DNA of 64,000 nucleotides from Drosophila pseudoobscura. Lineage: Eukaryota; Arthropoda; Insecta; Diptera; Drosophilidae. This document shows positions 1 through 9,482 of this stretch, in pieces. Both the position numbers and the translations under genes were made by a program. Location: positions 17,441,501 to 17,505,500 of the forward strand of contig NC_046680.1 of assembly GCF_009870125.1 (NCBI RefSeq), read 5' to 3'. How positions within the stretch are numbered: the first letter of the stretch is position 1; every line of letters starts with the position of its first letter. The notes beneath the pieces were generated by a model, which worked only from the letters and a program-made list of their open reading frames with translations, was not told the DNA's origin and ran no database searches.

Positions 1-588
1 GTGGTCTTCCCCATTCTGCTGAGCATGCTGGGGCCAGAGGCGGAGCTTGTGCCCTTGGAGCATCCCGATAGGATATCCACGCCCTCGCCGCTGCCCGTGC
101 GCAGCAGCAAGCGTTCGAACAAGTCGTTCAGTGGGAACGGCTCGCGTTCGTCGTCGCGCAACAACTGCCAGAAGGCGCACCACTACCACAAGGACGTCAA
201 CATCAACGATCCCTCGCTGACGACCATTACGGAGGAGCCGCAGTCTTGGAAGTCCAGCAACTCCTCCATCCAGATGCACAACGACTGGAGTGCCCCCGCA
301 CCGCCGCCGGCACAGACAACGAATAACTTCAACAACAGCAACTATCAGCATGGCGGGGGATCGCGACCCGCCTCGTATGGAGCACCACCACCCGCTTACC
401 ACAAGGCCGCACAGCAGCAGCAGCAGCAGTATCCGCCGGAACTGCAGAGCATCGTTGTCCAGCCGGAGGTGACGGTGGAGACGACGCACTCGGACAGCAA
501 CACCACCAAGGTGACGGCCACGGCCAACATCAAGGTGGAGCTGGTCACGCCCGGGCGGGCGGTGCGCAGCTATAACTTTACGAGTTAG
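1..588 (+). CDS. ptc: patched, C-terminal cytoplasmic tail (last exon, 5' end outside window)
   Basis: This is the end of the last exon of patched, the 12-pass Hedgehog receptor that represses Smoothened. The 195 residues seen include the end of the last membrane segment and the whole cytoplasmic tail. Diagnostic stretches are PLEHPDRISTPSPLPVRSSK, SLTTITEEPQSWKSSNSSIQ and the terminal RAVRSYNFTS. The tail holds a PPAY motif; in D. melanogaster Ptc such a PPxY site recruits Nedd4-family ligases (family knowledge). A short glutamine run lies just after it. The open frame continues leftward out of the window. Whether the upstream gene is complete cannot be judged here, but this copy should be the one joined to the real 5' part of ptc. 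The same sequence recurs at 5405-5992. Confidence 0.95.
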   Translation: MVFPILLSMLGPEAELVPLEHPDRISTPSPLPVRSSKRSNKSFSGNGSRSSSRNNCQKAHHYHKDVNINDPSLTTITEEPQSWKSSNSSIQMHNDWSAPAPPPAQTTNNFNNSNYQHGGGSRPASYGAPPPAYHKAAQQQQQQYPPELQSIVVQPEVTVETTHSDSNTTKVTATANIKVELVTPGRAVRSYNFTS

Positions 589-1390
589 CACTAGTTCCTG
601 TAGCCATTAGCCAGTATCTTTAACTGTAACTCTAACTGTATATGTATAATCGAGATATCTATATATATATTGTATGTATATGTGTATGCATGTTAGTTAA
701 TTTCCGCGAGTTAAGTGTTCCGTTATATGTAGCAGCTGCTATGCCCCACAACCTCCTACCTCCTCTACCTATCCGCCACCACTACCCCACTCTACCGTCT
801 ACCCTCTACCTTCTACCCTGAACCCCTACCCACTCCTCTGCCTAGCAGCTTTGTATGTATGTATTTAGCTCTTAAGACATTTCTTATACATAGAGATACA
901 TATTTATTATAACACACACACACACAAGCACACACTACTTACACACACCAGCACAATTGAAAGCGAGATTCACGACACCCACACACACACACAAACAAAC
1001 AAACTAGTAATTTATAGTCTATAATTTAGTTTAAATATGTACATACAAAAAAGAACCACAAGGACTTGAACCAAAATAGTATCGCTTATATGGAAGCGAA
1101 TGAAACGAGAGAAAAGAAAGTACTATTACTAAATCGAGAAATAACAATTACAAACAGACACAAAAAAACAAAAACCACAAAAAAAGCCCTCCCCCGTAAC
1201 AGTACTTACAACCAAAATAAAATGAAAATATAAATACATAATTGAAAAACAAAAAAAAAACGAGAAAAACAATTAATGGCAACGAATAAGAATGGAAGAA
1301 CTATTCTAAACGCGGCATTTATCCATGTACATTTGTTGCACGAAGACTGATTGTCTTTCATTTAAATAAAATATTATACAGTTTTTTAAA
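589..1390 (+). other. ptc: ptc 3'UTR, copy A
   Basis: AT-rich sequence after the stop codon, with TA and CA dinucleotide runs and CTACC-rich stretches. The best polyadenylation signal is AATAAA at 1365-1370. The counterpart in copy B is about 5993-6796, with its signal at 6771-6776. The one difference found between the two duplication copies lies here, near 930: GT is present in copy B and absent in copy A. Confidence 0.7.
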
Positions 1391-3136
1391 AGCGAACCGT
1401 ACCGTTTTCTTCATTTAAAATTTTTTGAATTTGAATTCATTTTTGAATGGACTGCTTTCAATAACAGTGTAGTTTCACTGCTTGAAGCGTTCAAGTTTAA
1501 TAAACACTGCTTGCTTCTGCAGAAATCCGATGGATAGCGACCCACTCTAGGTCACACACCATGCCACTCTTATCGGATTAGCGATATTTATAAATATCGA
1601 TATCTTGAAGAGCAACTGATAGCCAGCTTGTGTGTCACCAAAACGGCAGAAATTCAAACACATTTCAAATAAAAGTTCTTTGTCTATACATTTTTCCTTG
1701 TCACTCATTCACTTTCAAACTTAGGCGCAAATCTATACTATCCAATCGCTGGTATTGAAAGACGTTTAAATGTTCTCTTCTTGTGAGACATTCACATATT
1801 TTCTTTGTGGAATACTCACTTTTGTTTCAATAAAATAAAAAAAGGGTACTTAATATGAATTAATATTGTAGAAAATTGATTCAACAATAAAACTCGGTCA
1901 ACAGAGCTGAGGATCCTAGCTAGCGAGAAATGTTTAGCTGAATATCAAAATCAAGGAATAGGATGATAGTTCGCCAGTGATTTTGGAGATTCATGTCTGA
2001 GAACCACTTGGATATACATAATGGCAATCACAAAATAAGAAAATTAACAAGCTTAACAAAGCTATTGGATCACCATTGCAATGGTGGCTGATGCTTTTTC
2101 TTGTATATAAAACCATTGAATAATGTTAGAACAAAGAAAAAAACAAACGTTAAAAGTCCTTTTCCAAAGGGCACAGTAATTTTTGATCGAGTTGAGTATA
2201 CAATTAAAGAAAAGGTTGCCTATTAACGAGAAGGATTTTAAACTTCTCTCATTCCTAAACCCTGAAGACATAGTCAATGGCCAATTTTCATGACCTGTAA
2301 AAAAGATTTCCTCAACTTATTAAAGATCCGCAGGGAATCGATAGTGAATTTCTCCTCTTAAAAAATGATGAGGTTCTTTAGGCCATTTCTGGTATACATT
2401 GGGACAAATAAAAGATTTCAACAATGAATTAAAATATGAAAAAAAGGTTGACAACATTTAAATCCTTGTCGCTCACATTCAGAAAAGCTAGATTTGGCGT
2501 GCACCACTCGTAACCAGCCGATAGTATCGATAACCGAACTTGACTCGGGTAAGGACCTCATATACCCGATTGACAACAATGAGTCTCATTCCATACACAA
2601 ACATGTTGCTAATTCCATGCACATACCCTGGGGGAAATGGATGTTATAGAACTGCGAAAATATATGTCATCCAATTCTCTAATTAATGCAGAAACTGGTC
2701 AGTATCTATTTTAAACGATATTTTGCAATTAGTGGTCTTCTTACAGAGACAAAGAATCGGTACAGGGATCAGGATTTGTATACAAGAACCTAATCAAATG
2801 CATGAATAAGCCTTAAAAATGCAATCTAAGACAAGGTCTTTACTAATTACGTTTGAAAGCAGGTTGGAAAACAGTATCTTTATATAATATTATAATAGGG
2901 TATACAAATGACCACACTCTGGTTGGCAAGAAATGAGTCTGCAAATACCAGCAAAATTGCGACTGTTTTTTTTGTTGGCCTATTTTGTTTAAATCTTGTT
3001 TAGTCAAAACCAATTGTGTAGAAAATTGATGCATTAGTTGGATAAAATTAAGTGAGCAGCGCTGAGGGTTCTATTTAATTTGTTATATTCCACGGAAGAT
3101 AAAAAACGAGTAATATGTAAAATATAACTTCAATTC
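1391..3136. other. ptc-Acsl intergenic DNA, copy A, no gene seen
   Basis: No supportable ORF. Short AT-rich sequence with a palindromic DRE (DREF/BEAF-type TATCGATA) at 2525-2532, a related TATCGATATC near 1598, and a GGTCACAC core resembling Drosophila promoter motif 1 near 1550. These are elements typical of housekeeping promoters and insulators. All recur about 5406 bp to the right. Confidence 0.5.
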
Positions 3137-3180
3137 GTCAGTATATTTACGGTATATTTTCAAAATGAGACGGTATATTT
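3137..3180 (+). promoter_or_regulatory. Acsl: Acsl core promoter element array, copy A
   Basis: Three GTATATTT cores lie at 3141-3148, 3152-3159 and 3173-3180. With its four preceding bases the first fits Drosophila core-promoter motif 6 (KTYRGTATWTTT) at all 12 positions. The other two fit at 11 of 12. Such elements mark TATA-less housekeeping promoters. They sit upstream of the long GC-richer leader that ends at the splice donor at 4077. The start site itself is not visible. Confidence 0.5.
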
Positions 3181-3299
3181 TGGTCCGCGGTCAAAACTGA
3201 TGCCCATCTCTAATGCAAATGCTAAACAAAAAAAGTGTCAATAAAAAATCAACAGAAATCGCGTGATAGCGACATCATGAGAGTAAGTTATAGCCGATG

Positions 3300-4076
3300 C
3301 ATTGAGAGAATTAATTACATTTGCTAAATCAATCACATTCTGAGCTCGCAATTACAAACAAAAGAAAAAAGGAGCCGCAGAAGCGTATGAAAGAAAAACG
3401 TGAGCGCTGCTGGGTGGTGAGAGCGTGCGAGAGAGCGCGACCATGAAGGAGAAAATAATATCGTGGCAAAAGCAAGCGGCGGTGAAAAATTCGAATCAAA
3501 ACCAAAACCAACGCCGCCCAACGCAAAACGCAAACGGTTGTGCACGCGTCGTTGTTGTCGTACAGAAAAGAGAGTCCAATAATTTGATTCATGCGGGCGC
3601 CAAATTAATACGGCAAAGTAACTAACATACAAGCGAAATTCTTAAAACGCAGTTCAAAAGCGCTTCTTAGGAGTGTGTGAGTTTGTGTAAGTAACGTGCA
3701 CTAAAACATACTACGTGTGTGCGCTAGTGTTTGTCAGTAATTGTGCAGTTTGTGAAAGTTTTTTTGCGAAAGTTTTGTGATCACTTTAAAGCGCATTTGA
3801 TAAAAGCGGCCACCGATTCACTCACTAAATATATACATATATAGAGAAGCGTTTTCAAGAATCCAACGCCAACGCAACATTTTATGCGGCATTACGTTTA
3901 TGCGTGAGCGGGAGCGCCATCGCCTGTGTGTGTGTTCGTGTTCTTATTGGCAAACGTCAATTTATATAATCGTCGATCGCTGATTTATATTTTATCTCCA
4001 TTGCATGTGCGAACGCTCTCCCACCAAAACAAACCGACAGCTTTCCCTCTGTCCAGAGCTGAGAACAAAATCATAG
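3300..4076 (+). other. Acsl: Acsl non-coding first exon, copy A (5' limit uncertain)
   Basis: Leader-like sequence ending at a strong splice donor, ATAG|GTAAGTTT at 4076/4077. It has no long ORF. In copy A the following intron is interrupted after 4275 by the truncated ptc. The nearest downstream acceptors in this orientation are therefore those of ptc (4612, 4876, 5207), with the true Acsl acceptor at 16980. Exon start is an estimate. Confidence 0.5.
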
Positions 4077-4275
4077 GTAAGTTTCCGAGTTTTATTCTGA
4101 CGTAGGTGGCTTTCCTCCAGTGAGGCTCAGCTGACAAGTCTCTCTTCCTCCATACCTCTCTTAGATTATTTCACCTCTGCGCCGGCTGTGACTTCTCTTT
4201 TTATAGTTTTTCCGAATGTCACGCCACCTTATCAATGACGTGTGCACTTTGTCTAATGAGACTCTTTAAGGAATC

Positions 4276-5992
4276 TGCAATCTGCAGCGCATCTTCGACG
4301 ATGAGATCAGGGACGGGCGACTGAACAAGGAGGTTTGGTACCCGAATGCCAGCAGCGATGCCATCCTGGCGTACAAGCTGATCGTGCAGACGGGCCATGT
4401 GGACAATCCGGTGGACAAGGAGCTGGTGAAGACGAATCGGCTGGTCTTCAGCGATGGCATCATCAATCCGAAGGCCTTCTACAACTATCTCTCTGCCTGG
4501 GCCACCAACGATGTCTTCGCCTATGGAGCCTCTCAGGTAGGTCCATCTAGATCGTTAATTTGCTCTGCAATATTTACTAACTCCTGGATGTACTTTTGTT
4601 TGTTTTTGCAGGGCAAACTCTATCCGGAACCGCGTCAGTATTATCATGCGCCCAACGAGTACGACCTGAAGATACCCAAGAGCCTGCCCCTGGTCTACGC
4701 ACAGATGCCCTTCTATCTGCACGGCCTGACGGACACCTCGCAGATCAAGACCCTGATCGGACACATACGCGACCTGAGCGTTAAGTTCGAGGGCTTTGGT
4801 CTGCCCAACTATCCCTCCGGTAGGTCCAAACCCTTCAAAAAGTATATTTCCGTAAGCTAACCGATCTATCTTCAGGCATTCCATTCATCTTCTGGGAGCA
4901 GTACATGACGTTACGCTCCTCGCTGGCCATGATCCTGGCGTGTGTCTTGCTGGCTGCCTTGGTGCTGGTCTCCCTGCTGCTGCTGTCCGTTTGGGCCGCC
5001 GTGCTGGTGATCCTCAGCGTCTTGGCCTCGCTGGCCCAGATCTTTGGGGCCATGACCTTGCTGGGCATCAAGCTATCGGCCATACCCGCTGTCATACTCA
5101 TACTGAGCGTGGGCATGATGCTCTGCTTCAATGTGCACATCTCCCTGGTGAGTCACCAATCTAAAACACGGCTCAAAACCTCGACTAATCTTCGACATTT
5201 CCTTAGGGCTTTATGACTTCGTTGGGCAATCGTCAACGTCGCGTCCATCTGGCCATGCAGCTGTCATTGGGTCCCCTGGTGCATGGGATGCTCACCTCTG
5301 GGGTGGCCGTTTTCATGCTCTCCACGTCCCCCTTCGAGTTCGTCATCCGCCACTTCTGCTTCCTGCTGATCGTGGTCCTCTGCGTGGGGGCCTGCAACAG
5401 TCTGGTGGTCTTCCCCATTCTGCTGAGCATGCTGGGGCCAGAGGCGGAGCTTGTGCCCTTGGAGCATCCCGATAGGATATCCACGCCCTCGCCGCTGCCC
5501 GTGCGCAGCAGCAAGCGTTCGAACAAGTCGTTCAGTGGGAACGGCTCGCGTTCGTCGTCGCGCAACAACTGCCAGAAGGCGCACCACTACCACAAGGACG
5601 TCAACATCAACGATCCCTCGCTGACGACCATTACGGAGGAGCCGCAGTCTTGGAAGTCCAGCAACTCCTCCATCCAGATGCACAACGACTGGAGTGCCCC
5701 CGCACCGCCGCCGGCACAGACAACGAATAACTTCAACAACAGCAACTATCAGCATGGCGGGGGATCGCGACCCGCCTCGTATGGAGCACCACCACCCGCT
5801 TACCACAAGGCCGCACAGCAGCAGCAGCAGCAGTATCCGCCGGAACTGCAGAGCATCGTTGTCCAGCCGGAGGTGACGGTGGAGACGACGCACTCGGACA
5901 GCAACACCACCAAGGTGACGGCCACGGCCAACATCAAGGTGGAGCTGGTCACGCCCGGGCGGGCGGTGCGCAGCTATAACTTTACGAGTTAG
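4276..5992 (+). pseudogene. ptc: 5'-truncated patched copy (C-terminal 508 residues)
   Basis: This is the left part of duplication copy B and holds only the 3' part of ptc. Exons are 4276-4536, 4612-4819, 4876-5147 and 5207-5992. All have clean GT..AG borders and an unbroken frame: 508 codons plus stop, against roughly 1290 residues in full Patched. It starts in the second large extracellular loop at CNLQRIFDDE. It keeps the last five membrane helices (exons 3 and 4) and the whole tail with its PPAY motif. It lacks the first half of the protein, including the sterol-sensing domain, any ptc promoter and any start codon, and an in-frame TAA lies just upstream at 4267-4269. No damage is seen inside it, in line with great youth. 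It could be transcribed from the Acsl promoter copy A. If the duplication is an assembly artefact, these exons are simply part of the real ptc. Confidence 0.88.
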
Positions 5993-6796
5993 CACTAGTT
6001 CCTGTAGCCATTAGCCAGTATCTTTAACTGTAACTCTAACTGTATATGTATAATCGAGATATCTATATATATATTGTATGTATATGTGTATGCATGTTAG
6101 TTAATTTCCGCGAGTTAAGTGTTCCGTTATATGTAGCAGCTGCTATGCCCCACAACCTCCTACCTCCTCTACCTATCCGCCACCACTACCCCACTCTACC
6201 GTCTACCCTCTACCTTCTACCCTGAACCCCTACCCACTCCTCTGCCTAGCAGCTTTGTATGTATGTATTTAGCTCTTAAGACATTTCTTATACATAGAGA
6301 TACATATTTATTATAACACACACACACACAAGCACACACTGTACTTACACACACCAGCACAATTGAAAGCGAGATTCACGACACCCACACACACACACAA
6401 ACAAACAAACTAGTAATTTATAGTCTATAATTTAGTTTAAATATGTACATACAAAAAAGAACCACAAGGACTTGAACCAAAATAGTATCGCTTATATGGA
6501 AGCGAATGAAACGAGAGAAAAGAAAGTACTATTACTAAATCGAGAAATAACAATTACAAACAGACACAAAAAAACAAAAACCACAAAAAAAGCCCTCCCC
6601 CGTAACAGTACTTACAACCAAAATAAAATGAAAATATAAATACATAATTGAAAAACAAAAAAAAAACGAGAAAAACAATTAATGGCAACGAATAAGAATG
6701 GAAGAACTATTCTAAACGCGGCATTTATCCATGTACATTTGTTGCACGAAGACTGATTGTCTTTCATTTAAATAAAATATTATACAGTTTTTTAAA
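5993..6796 (+). other. ptc: ptc 3'UTR, copy B
   Basis: Duplicate of 589-1390, carrying the extra GT near 6340. The likely polyadenylation signal is AATAAA at 6771-6776. Confidence 0.7.
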
Positions 6797-8542
6797 AGCG
6801 AACCGTACCGTTTTCTTCATTTAAAATTTTTTGAATTTGAATTCATTTTTGAATGGACTGCTTTCAATAACAGTGTAGTTTCACTGCTTGAAGCGTTCAA
6901 GTTTAATAAACACTGCTTGCTTCTGCAGAAATCCGATGGATAGCGACCCACTCTAGGTCACACACCATGCCACTCTTATCGGATTAGCGATATTTATAAA
7001 TATCGATATCTTGAAGAGCAACTGATAGCCAGCTTGTGTGTCACCAAAACGGCAGAAATTCAAACACATTTCAAATAAAAGTTCTTTGTCTATACATTTT
7101 TCCTTGTCACTCATTCACTTTCAAACTTAGGCGCAAATCTATACTATCCAATCGCTGGTATTGAAAGACGTTTAAATGTTCTCTTCTTGTGAGACATTCA
7201 CATATTTTCTTTGTGGAATACTCACTTTTGTTTCAATAAAATAAAAAAAGGGTACTTAATATGAATTAATATTGTAGAAAATTGATTCAACAATAAAACT
7301 CGGTCAACAGAGCTGAGGATCCTAGCTAGCGAGAAATGTTTAGCTGAATATCAAAATCAAGGAATAGGATGATAGTTCGCCAGTGATTTTGGAGATTCAT
7401 GTCTGAGAACCACTTGGATATACATAATGGCAATCACAAAATAAGAAAATTAACAAGCTTAACAAAGCTATTGGATCACCATTGCAATGGTGGCTGATGC
7501 TTTTTCTTGTATATAAAACCATTGAATAATGTTAGAACAAAGAAAAAAACAAACGTTAAAAGTCCTTTTCCAAAGGGCACAGTAATTTTTGATCGAGTTG
7601 AGTATACAATTAAAGAAAAGGTTGCCTATTAACGAGAAGGATTTTAAACTTCTCTCATTCCTAAACCCTGAAGACATAGTCAATGGCCAATTTTCATGAC
7701 CTGTAAAAAAGATTTCCTCAACTTATTAAAGATCCGCAGGGAATCGATAGTGAATTTCTCCTCTTAAAAAATGATGAGGTTCTTTAGGCCATTTCTGGTA
7801 TACATTGGGACAAATAAAAGATTTCAACAATGAATTAAAATATGAAAAAAAGGTTGACAACATTTAAATCCTTGTCGCTCACATTCAGAAAAGCTAGATT
7901 TGGCGTGCACCACTCGTAACCAGCCGATAGTATCGATAACCGAACTTGACTCGGGTAAGGACCTCATATACCCGATTGACAACAATGAGTCTCATTCCAT
8001 ACACAAACATGTTGCTAATTCCATGCACATACCCTGGGGGAAATGGATGTTATAGAACTGCGAAAATATATGTCATCCAATTCTCTAATTAATGCAGAAA
8101 CTGGTCAGTATCTATTTTAAACGATATTTTGCAATTAGTGGTCTTCTTACAGAGACAAAGAATCGGTACAGGGATCAGGATTTGTATACAAGAACCTAAT
8201 CAAATGCATGAATAAGCCTTAAAAATGCAATCTAAGACAAGGTCTTTACTAATTACGTTTGAAAGCAGGTTGGAAAACAGTATCTTTATATAATATTATA
8301 ATAGGGTATACAAATGACCACACTCTGGTTGGCAAGAAATGAGTCTGCAAATACCAGCAAAATTGCGACTGTTTTTTTTGTTGGCCTATTTTGTTTAAAT
8401 CTTGTTTAGTCAAAACCAATTGTGTAGAAAATTGATGCATTAGTTGGATAAAATTAAGTGAGCAGCGCTGAGGGTTCTATTTAATTTGTTATATTCCACG
8501 GAAGATAAAAAACGAGTAATATGTAAAATATAACTTCAATTC
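6797..8542. other. ptc-Acsl intergenic DNA, copy B, no gene seen
   Basis: Duplicate of 1391-3136, with the DRE palindrome at 7931-7938. Short ORFs here are identical between the two copies only because the DNA is. None shows coding character. Confidence 0.5.
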
Positions 8543-8586
8543 GTCAGTATATTTACGGTATATTTTCAAAATGAGACGGTATATTT
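8543..8586 (+). promoter_or_regulatory. Acsl: Acsl core promoter element array, copy B
   Basis: Same three GTATATTT motif-6-like elements as in copy A. This copy is directly contiguous with the rest of Acsl, so it is the natural promoter for the long Acsl transcript. Confidence 0.5.
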
Positions 8587-8705
8587 TGGTCCGCGGTCAA
8601 AACTGATGCCCATCTCTAATGCAAATGCTAAACAAAAAAAGTGTCAATAAAAAATCAACAGAAATCGCGTGATAGCGACATCATGAGAGTAAGTTATAGC
8701 CGATG

Positions 8706-9482
8706 CATTGAGAGAATTAATTACATTTGCTAAATCAATCACATTCTGAGCTCGCAATTACAAACAAAAGAAAAAAGGAGCCGCAGAAGCGTATGAAAGA
8801 AAAACGTGAGCGCTGCTGGGTGGTGAGAGCGTGCGAGAGAGCGCGACCATGAAGGAGAAAATAATATCGTGGCAAAAGCAAGCGGCGGTGAAAAATTCGA
8901 ATCAAAACCAAAACCAACGCCGCCCAACGCAAAACGCAAACGGTTGTGCACGCGTCGTTGTTGTCGTACAGAAAAGAGAGTCCAATAATTTGATTCATGC
9001 GGGCGCCAAATTAATACGGCAAAGTAACTAACATACAAGCGAAATTCTTAAAACGCAGTTCAAAAGCGCTTCTTAGGAGTGTGTGAGTTTGTGTAAGTAA
9101 CGTGCACTAAAACATACTACGTGTGTGCGCTAGTGTTTGTCAGTAATTGTGCAGTTTGTGAAAGTTTTTTTGCGAAAGTTTTGTGATCACTTTAAAGCGC
9201 ATTTGATAAAAGCGGCCACCGATTCACTCACTAAATATATACATATATAGAGAAGCGTTTTCAAGAATCCAACGCCAACGCAACATTTTATGCGGCATTA
9301 CGTTTATGCGTGAGCGGGAGCGCCATCGCCTGTGTGTGTGTTCGTGTTCTTATTGGCAAACGTCAATTTATATAATCGTCGATCGCTGATTTATATTTTA
9401 TCTCCATTGCATGTGCGAACGCTCTCCCACCAAAACAAACCGACAGCTTTCCCTCTGTCCAGAGCTGAGAACAAAATCATAG
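8706..9482 (+). other. Acsl: Acsl non-coding first exon, copy B (5' limit uncertain)
   Basis: Leader ending at donor ATAG|GTAAGT (9482/9483). The next exon is at 16980. It contains several short upstream ATGs and no long ORF. The 5' limit is inferred from the promoter motifs about 150 bp upstream and could be several hundred bases off. Confidence 0.5.

Larger units (their letters stand above)
1..4275. repeat. Tandem duplication, copy A (left end outside window)
   Basis: This stretch matches 5405-9681 base for base by eye. The offset is 5404 up to about position 935 and 5406 afterwards, because copy B carries two extra bases (GT) in the CA-rich part of the ptc 3'UTR. It holds the end of ptc, the ptc-Acsl intergenic DNA and the Acsl promoter plus first exon. 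Identity stops abruptly after 4275, where copy B's internal ptc exon begins. Copy A should therefore start about 1.13 kb left of the window. Confidence 0.95.

Noticed and set aside
2062-2277. Small minus-strand frame repeated at 7468-7683
   Set aside because: Its exact recurrence comes from the tandem duplication. Lys/Phe/Ile-rich AT composition without other evidence.
5264-5995. Long open frame (243 codons) antisense to ptc
   Set aside because: Shadow of GC-rich ptc coding sequence. No homology, no splice or promoter context.
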